From NCBI RefSeq assembly GCF_036669915.1, contig NC_089320.1, positions 10,347,233-10,411,232 on the forward strand: 64,000 nucleotides of DNA, read 5' to 3'. The position numbers were made by a program, and so were the translations under genes. Numbering within the stretch: position 1 is the stretch's first letter; every line of letters begins with the position of its first letter. Source of the stretch: Pocillopora verrucosa. Taxonomy: Eukaryota; Cnidaria; Anthozoa; Scleractinia; Pocilloporidae. The notes below the pieces were generated by a model. That model worked only from the letters and a program-made list of their open reading frames with translations. It was not told where the DNA came from and did not search any database. This document shows positions 34,900 through 48,679 of the stretch, piece by piece.

Positions 34900-35157
34900 G
34901 GTGATGATGACAAGGAAGACGAGAAAGATGGAAGTGGTGTTGAAGACGAAGATAAGGAAGATGGTAGTGGTGTTGACGAAGGCGACTTTGACGATCAGGG
35001 TTACGAAAGAGGGAACAAAGAAGGGGATTGGCCGAAGAGTGGTGACGTTATGGACTTGTTTAAATCTGACGCAGTTTCATCTTTTAAAGGACTTTCTATT
35101 AAGTATTTTAGCATTTCCACCTGTATAAGTGGCATTTTAATTGGCTTTCTTCATTAG
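33765..35157 (+). CDS. Secreted acidic protein A (Asp/Glu-rich, signal peptide, hydrophobic C-terminus)
   Basis: Two exons, 33765-33849 and 34415-35157, joined in phase 1, encode 275 aa. Residues 1-~22 are a signal peptide (MTSKALLLLFFMVQLGQPLC) followed by GLPLERRD. The body (~30-235) is overwhelmingly Asp/Glu with Gly, Asn, Lys and Ser and includes 11 consecutive Asp at 34864-34896; no fold is expected. It contains DGSGVEDED and DGSGVDEGD. The last ~25 residues (IKYFSISTCISGILIGFLH) are hydrophobic and end at the stop, as in GPI-anchor signals. Such proteins bind Ca2+ through carboxylates and occur in coral skeletal matrix; a mineralisation role here is inferred. First of four like-organised plus-strand genes. 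AATAAA follows at 35218. I chose the ATG at 33765 because it opens the signal peptide; the frame inside the intron starting at 34381 is not a real start. Confidence 0.9.
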
Positions 35158-35217
35158 CTCAAACTACCAAAGCCCCCAGGTGTTAGCTATGTTTGATATT
35201 TTCCTGTTAATTTATTG

Positions 35218-35223
35218 AATAAA
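35218..35223 (+). promoter_or_regulatory. Polyadenylation signal AATAAA, acidic gene A
   Basis: AATAAA 60 bp after the TAG of the acidic protein A gene. Confidence 0.6.
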
Positions 35224-35229
35224 AAGGAG

Positions 35230-36150
35230 TCAAATATTTCAGCCCTTCCTGTCAGCTTGCCTTGTATATATGGTGCCACCAACCGTTTTTGTCATCCTGT
35301 ATAAATGATGTAAAGAAATAATTAATTTTTCAGTGAAGTACTTACCATCATAACCATGCACTTGTTTTACAAGTATATGAAGACTTGTTCTACAAATTCA
35401 ATATAAATTCCTCCTTATATTTTTGTAACTGAGGTGCTCATGTGTGGTATTAAACAATTGGATAAATTGAATAAATGAAGCGAAGAGTTCTTATTTTCAC
35501 TGAGCCTCTTATGAAACTTTGATTTTGGATCACAGGTGTTCTCACTTCTTTCAGATCTCACGTCGACATTCAGTTGAGACCCCGCTGCGAAACGGGGAAG
35601 ATTAGCCATCAAATGAGGCCCAGCGTCTCAAGAAAAATAAAAAAAATAGTTCAAAAATAAAAATAGTTCACAGTTAACGGATCATTTTTATTTACTATCT
35701 GTTGCTGAGCGCATTTAAAAAACTCAAATAAACCCTACTCAATGAAGAAATGGTCACATTTTAGCCTTCTTTCATATGCAGATGTATCTTTATTTTCCAT
35801 TTCATCTTTTCATTGATGGTTGCTTACTGCATGACATAACTTGCCCCATTCGAGTAATACTTCAGAAACGACTGATCACAGCTTTCGTTCTTCAGTTATA
35901 GTGGACATATACAGATACTTCCGCACCCAACACACGTGTAATTTTTATTGACCAAAATGGATAAGTTATTGCCTATGAATAAAATTTGAGGGCGCCTGCT
36001 TATTTTTTTTCTTTTGCCATTTAAAAGTCGTGCCTATCTTGTGAGTTAAGATTTTTCTTACGATATGATATTGTAACATCTTAACTTAATTTATATCACT
36101 CAGCAAACACATTGGAAGGACTTGAAGCAATAGATAAACTGTAGACCTAG
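35230..36150. other. Intergenic, no recognised gene
   Basis: Between acidic gene A and a degenerate repeat. Open frames are short and without motifs. Confidence 0.4.
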
Positions 36151-36159
36151 CTGAGTTTT

Positions 36160-37060
36160 TATCTGGTGTTAATTGGTGCTTTGCCGCCGCGGCATGACGG
36201 TGCAGATAAAGCGGAAGTGAAAAAAATAAAAATAATTTTCAGTCTATTGCATTCTCCAAAGTTATAATTAAATGTACAACGCACGATGTTTGCCTGAAGG
36301 TCATAGAAATAGGAAAAGTTAAATCGGTACGCGTATTAGATCAATATTTTCCTACTGTCTGTTGACGAATGTTTGTTTCCAGGATAAAATTAAATCGCCT
36401 CCGTAAATACTTGTAGAGCCGACCAAATTATTTCATGGGATGTTATGCTGAACTTGGCGGCACAAATTCAGTTTGTTATTGAAGATATGCTGTAGCTTCA
36501 TGGTGTTAAGTGACCGAGAAATATCCATGTGAACTGGATGTATGGTGACTTTGTTTGATCAGTGCCTGTAATAGCAACACGAAATATTTGCCCGATCGTT
36601 TAATCGCCGGGGGTCATATTAGTGAGATCGGCAGTCTAATTAGGTCAATATCTGTCATCCGATGACGAATGTTTTTCCTGTGCCAAAATTGGTTGGCCAC
36701 GAAAAGTAACTCGTACAGGGTAGAGAGTTTCACGGAAACTATGACACGATTTAAACCCTGTGTTTCATGCCAATTTTAACTTTCTTTAAAGCTTAATCAA
36801 AAGTCAGGAACACTGCTTAGATTGACAGAAGGAACGTATTTCAAGGATTTACCAATTGACCTTAATTAATTTGGTCAAGATGCACAAAAACATTCAATTT
36901 GTGTGACGGGAGTAGTTGCGGATAATCATATTAGTTGGATCGGTAGGATATTTGATTTAATATCTCCCGGCTGTCTGATGAATTGTATTTGTTTCCCGAC
37001 AATGAGTATTTTTAGAAGTCAGAGGGTTTCAACAAGTATATGAAACGATCTGTAACTTGG
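36160..37060. repeat. Three degenerate ~300-bp tandem units
   Basis: A motif like GACGAATGTTTGTTTCC recurs at ~36364, ~36664 and ~36978, each preceded by a TCAATAT/TTAATAT-like stretch. Units 2 and 3 also share TCATATTAG-GGATCGG (36614, 36928). Spacing is ~300 and ~315 bp. The copies are strongly diverged and non-coding. Confidence 0.5.
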
Positions 37061-40000
37061 GTGCGGGTGAGCTAAAAAAAAGTCGTCAATATTGTGGCAT
37101 TTCTTCGATATCCTGAAAATTAGTATATGTCTGCTAATTATCAGCAAGCACCGACAAATTTATTTTTCTCTGGCGGTTGCCGTGACTCTTGCTCGTGTTT
37201 TTTTGTTCTAAATGTTTCTCATACACCATCTTAACCAGAGAATGAGAACTTAAAGTCATTATGCTCATTTCAACAATTGCTGACTTCGTAAACTGTGAGA
37301 ATTACTTCAAGTTTCATTCGTAGGAATGCGTTAATACGTTTTTCCTGCAACATAGGTTGCGTCGAGGTAAACATCTAAGATGCCTCCTGCACTCAGCATC
37401 CGCTCTGATTTCACTAGTTGGTCATAAAGATTTTTTGTTAGTAATAAGGGGTGTTTGATTCTTAGTTTAATGAACTTTGCAAACCTCTGCAATTTTTCTT
37501 CAATTAATCTATTGATAAAACGTTCCTTAATAATCAAGTGGTCACATAAAAACCCTGTAAAGATAGTGACTATGCTCAGTTTCATAAATCGAAGGCTATC
37601 GATTGTGATAAGGTTTTCTAAACAAGTTTGGAATATTCCGAGCTATATAAAATTTCGTTGATCTGTTTAAGTTCAAAATTACAAGTGAAGAGATCTTGAA
37701 ATCCAATACATTATCCAAATCAATTATATCAAAGCCGAAGTTTCTTCACTCAAGACTTGATACTGCATCCTAAAGATTGTCACTTCGTTGGCAAGAAATA
37801 TTGTTAAAAGTGTTAAGCGAGTTAATTGTGAGAAAATAAGAATCTTTCTCGTTTTCTTCTTTATCTGCATTACAATTATTTCTTTTCCATGGATAGTAAG
37901 TTTTACAAACATCCATAGGCCACACAAATGTTCTAAAAGAGGATTCCGTGCCCACAATTTTAAAAGCACAGGCCAGACTTGAGCAAAGATCATATTGCAA
38001 ATTGGTGAATAAATGGATTTAATAATGATTGGGGCGGAGGATGGAGGAAGCAAAGAAGAGCTTTTGGAGGAAGCAGAGAAGAGCTTTTGGAGGCTTCATA
38101 ATAAAATGTATTGGAACACTTTTTATCGATAGTTGGCACTGAATTGAACTCGAAATACTGACATCAATGACTTCAGCCCTCAGAAATATTTTTGACACTT
38201 AATGGCAATGCAGAGGGGTCGTGCAAATAACTTGACAAAATTGGAAAGCAGTTTAATGAGGAGATCGTAATCAGCTAAACTTTTATTTCAAAGGACAGTG
38301 GAAGTTTAGCGGCGATGAAATGGGAAAGTAACTTGTAAATGGCGACGAAATGTGGATGCCTAAGACGAAAAAGTGGGGAGGAGTGCGCTGTGGCTGTATT
38401 GCTTATGAATTATCTTCTTTTCTGAATGTTATTAATGCTGCTCGGTGATATTCTTATTTGCAGGAATGTTACCTATCAGGAAAGGAGAAATAGTACATTT
38501 TGAGTTTGTCTGACCGATAAAAAAATATGTTTTACGTTTGGTCAAAAGAGTGTGACAATAGCACCAAAAACGAATCATTCAAATTGAATTACATATATAT
38601 TCTATTGAGAGTTATCAAAGTAGAAGATTCGTGTATTGCTGTACATAAGAGAATCACTTAGGTTAAATGCAAGAGGTTAAAAAAATAATTTAATAAACTA
38701 TTAAATTAATAAACTATTTGCTATTTTTTAATAGTTATTGCAATGTACTTTTCTATAATTGTGAATAAGATTTTTATAAACTGGCCTTCTTAGACCCGCA
38801 TTAGCCGCCCTTGGTCCAGGAGAATATTGTGCCTCTTCATCGAGACGATAAGTACAATAAAGATTGATCGATTGCAAAAAATCTTAGACCTTACCCTGTG
38901 TATTAAACTACCCTGCAAAATAAGCCTTCTATTGGTTGCCCATCGCATTGTTTTGGCACATAATTTAATTGCACTGTAAATTCTTTTTCCAAATGTAGAT
39001 ATCGCCAATTTATTTTCAAAAAGCAAGGCTCACACCTCTGTTCACCTGTGATGTTACTTTCGGACGCTGGTATGTCAAGTTTTAACCGCGTTCGATTTGA
39101 TTTACTAGTGTGAAAATAAACTAATTAAAAAGACAGGAGCTAGTCATAATAGAGCACCCACTAGCAAATAGCTTGAAAACAAATTTGAGGAATATCTCCT
39201 TACTTTAGTTGAGACGATTAAACAAAGATTTGCAACGGTCTCAAAGACCTAAAGATTTTAAATTTTTGTGATGAGGGAAGCGTAAAAAAAATTACAACGA
39301 GATTACACCGACAAACAGGTAGACAAACAAACACGTCGCGATTACTCGATATTGTCTACCATGTAGACTTAGTTGTTGTTTAGAGGTTGAAAAATCCCGA
39401 TTGTGGAGTCTTTGAACTTTTTACCGCGGCAACCACAAAATTGATTATAGAATAGCGAATCCTAGCTTCATATCCTTCCAGAAATGAACTGGCGGCACAA
39501 AATACTAGGTAGGTGGTATTCTAATACTCATCCTCGGTGGTGATGACTAACCGGCTAAAAAACAAACGCTAATTTTTTTGTTACCGACAAGATGGAAAAA
39601 AATTCAAGGGACGAAACATCGACATTTACACATTTGACGTTGCCAGATTATTAACCTTAATAAATATTTGATTTGATTAATTCATCGTTAATTTATTATA
39701 AACGCCTTGCCTCCGACGATGGGTATTACAAATTACCGCCCTTTCAGTATTTTATGCCGCCTATTTCAAGTAGAGGGATAAAAAGTTAAGATTCCTTTAA
39801 AATTTTATTTTATGAGCATTTTGCTGGCTACTGCGGTGAGTAGCTCAAGAGGCTTCCGAATTAGCATATTTTTTGTCATTCTTTTCAGGGATACCTATTT
39901 TAATACATTCACTTGCAAAATAAAAAGTTTTTAAAGCTGTTGTACTTTAATTTTCAGTTACATAAACCTTTTTCTCAATAGGGTCAGTAGGTCGGTAGAT

Positions 40001-43000
40001 ATTCCATGGATATCACACTCAACCTATCGCGCAGAAGAATGCATACAGATACGTACTCTAAGATACCGAGTGCGTCATAACCTTATTTGGTAAAGCTCTT
40101 TAGCCATGCGGTTAGAGAAAATAATATTTTTTTCCAAGATGGTAAAGCGGTGTACGTGTCGTTGAAGCGTAATGATACCGAATTGTTTTTTATTTTTTTC
40201 TCCAAAGATACAAATTTCCCTCACTGGTGAGGTATTTTGTTGATCATGACAAATAGAAGGATTAAGCCAATCCCACAAACATTCATTTCAGATAAAATGA
40301 TATATCTTTTGGAGGGATACAGTTATGCTCGTATGAGCTGAATACATGGGAGTATGTTAGAACAGAACATTTGTAATGTTCGGCTTTAAACAAGGTTGTA
40401 AATACGTTAACTGAATCAGCCTTGTGACCGTGTACATCATAAGACAAGCAGTTAGAATTAAAAGCAGCAAAAGCCCTTTTTAGGCTTACACTTATAGGGA
40501 CTAATCAACCGAGTAATTAGAAAGAATTGATTCTGTTTTCCAGACACACAAATTATTTTAATACACGAGTCGCTCGCCTGTGACCGAGTTTAATCCTGTG
40601 AAAATTTCTTTTTTTTTTTAATTTTAAAGCATATTTGATAAAAGCCTCGACGCTCAAGTCCATCTTATAGAGACATGAGCCTCGAGGCGTACTTGAACGT
40701 GGCATGAAAGGACCCAGCCGGTTAAACTTAGCATTCGAAAGCATCGAACTGAAAAGACACATGCAAAGAACCTTTTACCGAGTTACATTTTGGATTACAT
40801 CGGATCACTAGATTTCATTGATATGTCTAAATAAAATGATATGCATATAACTGCTTTAGACTGACGTTGAAGTAGATAGGGATTGTCCCTCTCAATCATG
40901 CTCAAAATAAATCCTCGATGTTCACTTAGAAAATCGACGTTGTTTGAGATACCGTCTAGAGCAATTGGAAAATAGGAGTATAATTTAAAATGGAAGTAGT
41001 TGCAGTCTCTTCCTTCATGTTGTCCTTGTGTGTAATACTTGCGCACTTATTATCAAATGGGATAAAAATGTATCGTTTCTAAGAGTCTTCGTACGTGCGT
41101 TCCACACAGACGAACATTGCCATGACTTAGTTACTTTTCTTGCGCTGGGGATGTTGATTTTAACTAAAATGACTTTGCAGAAAATAATCTTTGCTGAAAG
41201 TTTATTTTGTTGACGGTGGCGTTTCTTGTCCCGTATCTGTAATTTTGCTCAACTATCATAGTAACAGGAGAAAAACGAAAATACCCATGAGCTTAAAATT
41301 TTGTTGGATAAAAATCGTTTTATCGTTTTTTGCAGCAATTGTTCTATGCTGTTCTATGATAACCCAGGATGAAGGAAGCCAAAAATAGATGGGCTTCACC
41401 ACTGGAAAACATTCAGTCAGCAAATCATCAACGATACAAACCTAACAGTTGGACTCTTATGGGATGAACTTGGCAATGATAGCTCTTCGTTTTATTAGCA
41501 TTTACCTTCCACCATTAGATTATTGTCAGTCATAGTTGTGAGTGTCCGTTCAGCCAAAATTGTGAATTGCTTTGATTAATAGCTTTAATTTTATTACCGG
41601 CTTCTACTGATTGTTGTAGTTAATTATATAATTTTCAGCGTTTCCAACCATAATTCTTGAGCCGATGTTAGAAAAACGAGGAAACTTCGAGATGATCGCA
41701 GGACTCTCTAGGTTTAAACCAAAGTAATCATATCTTGAAGTCAGTGGCTCAGCGCATGTCGTATATTGGCTGAAATGACCAAATCTTAAGAGGCACTCAT
41801 TTGGTTCTCAAGACAACTAGGAAAAATATGCAAAGGAAATAGACTGTGTGCTTGAAAAATAAGGCAATATCAAGCAATGAGTAAGAAAGTTAGTAATGAA
41901 CCACTGAAGGCCACTAAACTTTCTACTGTGAAGCAAAAGAAAACAGGGTTTAGAAAACGGAATTAAAACAACGTAAGGTATCGGGTGTTTTGAGAAGTTT
42001 TTGCAACGAAGAACTGAAGGAAATAGTAGTTTCATTTCTTCTAAGCACTGTTTCTAATCCAGTTGAGCTTCAAAGAACTAATGTGTATCGCAGTGCCTTG
42101 CATGACTATGAAAATCGCGATCGATAGCGCACAGTTTTTACTAAGTAAAGGACTGAAAATTTATCTTGTTGGATCGATAATTTGTTCGGATTGTCATAAG
42201 CTCCCCCTTGATAATCCGGCGTCTCTTAATTTATCGGAAATTTGGATTGGATTGTAACGAGAACACCTTTCCTGCAATATTCAAATGATGTCTAAAATCC
42301 GTGATACACTTCAAATTCATCACGATATCCCATAGAAAAAACTCCAATAAAACGATCTCTAATATCGATTTGCGGTCTGCGGCGTCTTAATGCCAAACTT
42401 GTTCCAAGGTCGTTGGTTTTTGTACGTGTTAGTTGACGCGATTTTTCAGGCAGTTCGATCTGTTATTTAAATTACTCACACTCGTTTTCAACATTCTCAT
42501 GACTCGACTCGAGAACATAAATATATCTGCTGCGTTCTAAAGCAGACGTTTAAACAATATACCCCTACCCGGGTTTTACTTAATTATGACAACTATGAAA
42601 CCAACCTAAAAAATAAGGGAAGGCTCCATGAATCCGTTTCGCGGGTAAGAAATGATTAACATGATTTGGGTGCGGTTGTTGAGGTTCCTATCTCTCATAA
42701 TGAACTTATGTATGACGTTTACGGCAATGACAACCGCAAAAAATGATTGCTATTATTTCCTACAATTAACTAATTAGCCTCGTGGAAAAACAAAAACTCT
42801 CTTCCACGTCTAACGCAAAGTGCACAATGGTGGAAAGCAGACAGCAAGAATTTTAAAATTTACCTTAACCGTTTGCATGAAAGCCACGGTCAACCTCTCA
42901 ACTGCTGGGCCTTAACGAAGTTTTTTTTATCGTTCGACGTAAATTACCATATTTAATTCGCAGACGTTTCTCTTTCGGTGCTCGCATGGAATGTTCCTTT

Positions 43001-44120
43001 TGATTTTATTTCCCGAAAACAGAGATTGATATTATTTATGCAGGCCTTGCAAACAGCTTGACACAAACTCATCTCATATATCATAAAGTAATTTTATTTT
43101 AGGCATAAATTCTAAACTTAAACTACTTCAGTTTTGTTTTATTTATTTCATGTTTTCTTGCCCTGGATACATAGAGCCGAAAACATCAACATGGCGCATG
43201 CTCGTTGCTTTTACCATACACCAGATTACCGGCAATCCAGAGATGCCGGTGACAATGAGCACACCTTTCCGTCCTACTTAGCTAATATCTTAAGTACCAT
43301 TCTTTTATTTTTTTTATTTTATTTTATTTTTTTGGTGACGAATGAAGAGTAGCCTGCATGACAAACATGACGTCGAAAAGGTTTTATTTTAGAGAAAGAT
43401 GTTTTTCGTCTTGTCACGAGCGTGGGACAAAGAAAACATTCTGAGTTCCCATGAGGAATCGAATCTCCTTTGTCGGAAAATGATCTACGGCTCGAGTTTC
43501 GTAAGAGTAATTACAGGCTCCCGCATTAACCTGATTTTTTTTTTCAGTTGTTTATTTTTCCTCTCTTTTTGTTTTACTTTCATAAGGACGGAATTAAGTA
43601 CAACTACCAAGATGCTAAAATGCATCGCGCGGCATAAGTGGAATTTTAAGAGCATTTACATAAGGACCAATTTAGCGGAAGAGATAAGATCAGACTGAGT
43701 TAAGTAACATAAGCAACGCCACCAAAATGGCTATTTCAGAACTATTGGCTTTATATTGTAGTCTGTAAACACTTGTTTCTATGGTTACTTATTCCGTGAG
43801 TTTCAGTGGCATAAAAAGGTCAACAAAGCAGATACTTAATGGGGGTATTAAAAGAATTATTTAACTTTCTCAAATTTCCGATCACAACTATCGGTTAGGC
43901 GTAATTTTCAATACGAAATTTCCAACCTACGTGATACTCTTCCTGCCAATAAGAGCCTAAGTGTTTTTACGAAAAAAGGAAGGCTTCCTTAAACAATATC
44001 GACACTTGTTGAATGGTTTTAGAAATTTTCCATGACATTGCCTCGACACCTTGATAAACATAACAATATCTTGAGTGTCAAAACGATACGTGTGCATGTA
44101 TATTTCACATTCTCTCGAGA
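37061..44120. other. Long intergenic stretch between acidic genes A and B
   Basis: About 7 kb without recognisable genes. Open frames (up to ~109 codons, e.g. 37724-38053 minus) lack motifs and splice context. A short direct duplication (GGAGGAAGCA-AGAAGAGCTTTTGG) is at 38042-38090. There are T-rich runs near 43310. Confidence 0.4.
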
Positions 44121-44124
44121 ACCC

Positions 44125-44131
44125 TATAAAT
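44125..44131 (+). promoter_or_regulatory. TATA box of acidic gene B
   Basis: TATAAAT 98 bp upstream of the ATG at 44223. Confidence 0.6.
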
Positions 44132-44222
44132 ACTAAAACAGAGTAGCGACGAAACCATAATCGACAAGACGACGGGAGAGTTGAGACAAAAACGACGCAG
44201 AGACTTGAACTGCAGAAGAAAA

Positions 44223-45347
44223 ATGAACTCCAAACTGTTGTATCTTCTTTGTCTTGTGGCTCTCTTGAGACCGCTTGGGGGTTTTCCTTTATCAGTGACT
44301 GCTGGTAAGATGAGACAATTTATCTGTTTAATGAAATGGTTTCTATCCTTTCAGTTAGAAACCATTATTTACAGTTGATAACTTCAGTTGTTTCCTTTAT
44401 AACTGAAACATTATTTTATTCTAGTTCAGTAAGGAAGAATCCTAACTCATTGTGTAGAGAATCATTCAACTACTCAGCCCCCGTCCGGCTAAACGTACCG
44501 CGTGATAGTTAAAATGATCGCGTGCTGAATTAGAGCGGTTAATTCATCTTTAGTTTGTTTTGTCAGATTTCTGATCTAAAGCAATATCCCCTTTTTTGTG
44601 GTTTCACATAGGGTTGCTTCTCTCTATTGGATACTTCGTGAAAAGTTTAAACTTTGATTGCTTTGTAACGTAAATACGTTTTACGTTCTTAGTTATTAAC
44701 CATAGCAAATCCCTACTTTCCAGATGATGGAAGCGCTTCTGGAGAAAGTGGAGATGACGAAAGCGGTAAGATTTCAAAATATGTGCCCTACTTCATCGGA
44801 GTAGTTTTTTTTAAATTTGATATTTCACTGAACAAACTCTTAGATTAGTATTACGCTAATATCTCGACTGATAGTCTTCGTTCTCTTTCATTTTTTTTCT
44901 CCCCTCTTTCTTTGTTGGACCCAATACATACAGCACATACTCAATATAGATGATTACACCATCAGGCTTGAACCAATAAAATGAGTTGTTTCAATACTCC
45001 TTCTACTTGGCGTTTTCAAGGAATTGACCACGTGCTATTTTTCTAAATATTCAGGCGAAGAGTCTGGAGTTGACAGCGGCGAAGAAATTGACGACGAGAG
45101 TGAGTCTGGAGATGATAGTGGTGAGGAGTCTGGAGAGGACAGCGGTGAAGAAGTTGAGGATGACGATGGCGAGGAGTCTGGAGAGGACAGCGGTGAAGAA
45201 GTTGAGGATGACGATGGCGAGGAGTCTGGAGATGACAGTGGTGAAGAAAGTGGTGATGAAGATGGCGATGAAAGTGGTGAGGATGGTGGAGATGACGGCG
45301 ATGACGATGATGATGATGAGGATGACGATGATGATGACGATGAGGAT

Positions 45348-45379
<32 letters not shown>

Positions 45380-45572
45380 TAATAATGTACAAAGCTTCAA
45401 TGATAATGGCTTGCAACATGTGGTCGAAGAGATTGGAAAGGGCAATAGCACTTACGGCAAAGAGAGTAATGGTCTAGACCAGTTGGTTACTTCAAACGGA
45501 TTTGCTATCAACGGAGGCCTTGCTCATATTCTCATTGCATTGACATGTTTGCTTTTCAACTTCCCTTACTAA
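44223..45572 (+). CDS. Secreted acidic protein B (Glu/Ser/Gly/Asp repeats)
   Basis: Three exons, 44223-44304, 44724-44765 and 45055-45572, all phase 1, encode 213 aa. The signal peptide MNSKLLYLLCLVALLRPLGG ends in GFPLSVTA. Exon 2 is a 42-nt miniature exon (DDGSASGESGDDES). Exon 3 begins with repeats of E-S-G-E-D-S-G-E-E-V-E-D-D-D-G-E (near-identical 48-bp DNA repeats at 45130-45230), then runs into almost pure Asp (DEDDDDDDD). It contains SGVDSGEE, a motif shared with protein C. The C-terminus (GLAHILIALTCLLFNFPY) is hydrophobic and terminal, as for a GPI signal, after Asn/Gly/Ser-rich candidate cleavage residues. A secreted or surface-anchored acidic, likely calcium-binding protein is inferred; no enzyme motif is present. 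Confidence 0.9.
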
Positions 45573-45578
45573 TTTTTC

Positions 45579-45584
45579 AATAAA
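45579..45584 (+). promoter_or_regulatory. Polyadenylation signal AATAAA, acidic gene B
   Basis: AATAAA starts 7 bases after the TAA, giving a very short 3' UTR. Confidence 0.6.
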
Positions 45585-45599
45585 TGCTTCATATTGAAG

Positions 45600-47205
45600 A
45601 TATCGTTCGCGGTGCGAATGTTTTGTGTTCATATTTAAGAGTAAGTGACAATTGACAAAGTTCCTTCAATTTTGTCGGCTTGTAAATATCTCAAGGAACT
45701 GCCTCGGTTCAAGATTACAAATAAAGGCAAATTCTGGCCACATAGTTTGACGGCATATTCCTTTTTATGGAATATGAACTTTTCTATAATATGATTGAAA
45801 GGCCATTATTTTATTTATTGAACAGTAAGAACTTTGGAACAAAGCGCAAGACAAGAGAACACTTACCTATTTACACTGTTATGGCATGGCTCCTCTGCCT
45901 TGAACAGTCATCTTAATGTTAATGAACTCAGCCGACATGTGATGAAAACAAATAATAGCAACAAAAAAAAATTTAAAAATGAAAAAGAGAAACAGCATCA
46001 GTAAATAATTCCAAAGAAAATAAATAAATATAAATGTGCAATCTTTGACTAGTGTTCTCGCTTAATTTCAGGAAACACTATCCATGGGAAAGGTATACAT
46101 CTTTATAGAAAATAAAACAAGTCCAAGTCCAGTTATTCGGATGATGGTTTTAGAGCATTATCCCTGCGCGGAGATATATGGCTAAAAAAAGAAGCTTCCT
46201 TCCCCTTCCCCCCCCCCCCCCCATCAAACATTCTGTCAATTTCTACAGAAACCTTAAATCCTTTTGCCGCCACCGAACTTTCTTTCCCCGAGAATAATTA
46301 ATGTTTAGGTGCAGCGTTGTACATACAGTCACCCGCTTCAAGCACAGTCAGGATTAAAAGCTAACAAGTGAAAAATAAACAAAACGAAAGAAATTGAGAT
46401 GAAAGTCCTGGTTATGGCAATCGTTTGAGATCATGCTTTCAAGTACGCATGGTTCCTCAGAGGTTTGTATTAGCTTTCGTAAAGATTCGTCGTTTAAAAA
46501 CGAATTGAAAATGCATATTAAATAAAAAAGTAAGGTCGAAGAAGGAGGAAAGGAAAATAGCAGACAAAATAAGACAATTTAATTAAAAGCAAAACAGACA
46601 GTCAAGGATACGAAAATGAACAAAGCTATGTTGCGCAAGCTTTTAAATTTCATATTTTCTGCCAAGTTATATAGCAGTAGCCAAGGACAACATATGCAAA
46701 GAAATAAGCTTATGCTTTACGCTTCTATATTTCCTTTTTCGTGTTGAGTGGAACTCCCTGTATTTCAGAAAATAGGCGATATAAAGTAAGAGAAAGTCTT
46801 TACAGACTTCGAATTCAAGAGGGGTAATACAAAGCTCTTCATGATTCCAAGACAACAAGTAATCTCTGATCCCACTTGATCTTGGTCCGCAAATCATCAT
46901 GGTAGAAGACCTGAAATTATCCCATTAAAAAACTTGCAATGATCTCAAGGTTTTACAAACAGAAATCTACAAAACAATTTTCAAATCATTCTAGTCAATT
47001 TGTATTAAGAGCCTGTCCACGACAGGACCGGGCAGGCGTGACACATGCTATCACACCGATTTCTTTCAAACTTTCACAGTTTATGAGGATCGATAAGTTA
47101 TTCAAGAATCCAAAGTAATTCGGGCTCCCAGCTTATCCCTGGGGTATTAAAGCTTCCACACCAAATCCCTGGGGTAAAATGCTTAAATAAGCTCGAAACA
47201 TGCAT
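45600..47205. other. Intergenic, no recognised gene
   Basis: AT-rich sequence with a C homopolymer run at ~46205-46222. A 77-codon minus-strand frame (46667-46900) has no recognisable motif. Confidence 0.4.
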
Positions 47206-48229
47206 TTCCAACGGATCTCTCCCACACTAACAGATTGCGATGGATTTTAATCTTATCATGTCAAATGGTTGTTTGAACCTTAAAGGAAACAATTCTTTAA
47301 GGTTGGAGTAATTTGATATAACTTCTGCCAATTTAGAGCAGTTAATCATTAACTGTGTCACGCAACTATTCCAAAAAATAAAAAAAATTAGGGTTTTTTT
47401 GATGCAAATATCTCCAATGGGCAACATTGTATGTCGACAAAGATACCATCACAGAAAATAACTATTTTAACGCTACGTTGGTGGGCAAAAAAAAATTTTT
47501 GGCATCTGCAAAAGATTCCTGATCACGTCCCTCTGACGTTAGTTTAGGCAATTTTTGGTCATAAACTGATGTTTACTCACTCAATTTCAATTTGAAATTG
47601 GAGTGGGATCGCTGACGCTAGCTTTTGTGGTTCTAATATCAAAGACCAACAGATATTAGCTGCCGAGCTAGGGATTGACTAATCATAGAAATTCTGTGAC
47701 TCTGACACAATCTATTGGAAAAAAATTATTCATGAATGCATGTACATATCACACATTAAACATTACCGAGTTGGGTAATGGACGTCGGCAGTTGACAGGG
47801 ACGTTTGCCAAATGTAATTTACGCAAATGCAACACAATACATACCTATAATAATTTTACTCAATTTGTGGGAAGCTTTGGAGAGGACTAAATCGAATGTT
47901 AGATGCATTACAATAAAGTTGTTCCTGTTACATTTAACAGTGTAGAGTAGAGTCGAGTAGTCTATATTAACTTTCCTCTTAGGAGGCTATTCTTAGTTAA
48001 TTACAACACTTTGCGGGGACTTGGGCTGGACTGCGCTGAGGAGTTTGCGATTTTTGGAGCAAAATGTTGCAATTGTCCCCTATTTGGGAATTAAGGTCAG
48101 ACCACAACAGCGTGAGCTACGTTCCCTTCTCTTTAAAAAAGGGCGTGGAATGTTTAACGTCCCTTGCTGACCAGTTATGACAACATGGGCCTGAGATGCT
48201 GCCACATGAAACCTTCAAACACCCTTAGA

Positions 48230-48564
48230 TGGCTGGCTTAGTGGCTGGAGTACTCTTATTATATGACCGTACGCGCAATCCCATAGAAAATCTTAATCCC
48301 ATAGTAAAAGCTGTGACGTGAACAGGTCCGGAAAAAGCCGTCCCAGCCCTACACCTACACAGCTTTGCTGAAAAAACTTGGATGTATCGTCTTGTCTCGG
48401 AAAAGAAAGACATGGGCAACACCCCCTCTAAGCTTATTGCCACTGTAGAGGTAGAGCTCCAAATCATCGACAACCTAAACGACTACTTATTCAAATCCTT
48501 TGAAACTAAATTGAATGATTTTTTCGTTTTATTGTGTACATTTCTGAAATATTTTCACTTTTAA
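48230..48564 (+). pseudogene. Unrecognised ORF fragment in foldback element
   Basis: One plus-strand frame reads AGVLLLYDRTRNPIENLNPI, a TGA, then TGPEKAVPALHLHSFAEK, VSEKKDMGNTPSKLIATVEV and on to 48564. Residue composition looks protein-like on both sides of the single stop, so it appears to be a decayed coding region. I do not recognise the family. Confidence 0.35.
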
Positions 48565-48679
48565 AGTCCTGTAGAATTTGACCACTCAAATAGCCTAGAA
48601 AAGTGAAGACTACTTGTCGACGTTTTCTAGCTAACCCCTTTCGTTCAATGTATGGTGTCACCAGATAATGACCATTGGT

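Noticed and set aside
45035-45451. Antisense poly-Ser and Ile/Val-rich frames opposite acidic gene B
   Set aside because: By-products of GAT/GAC/GAA repeats.
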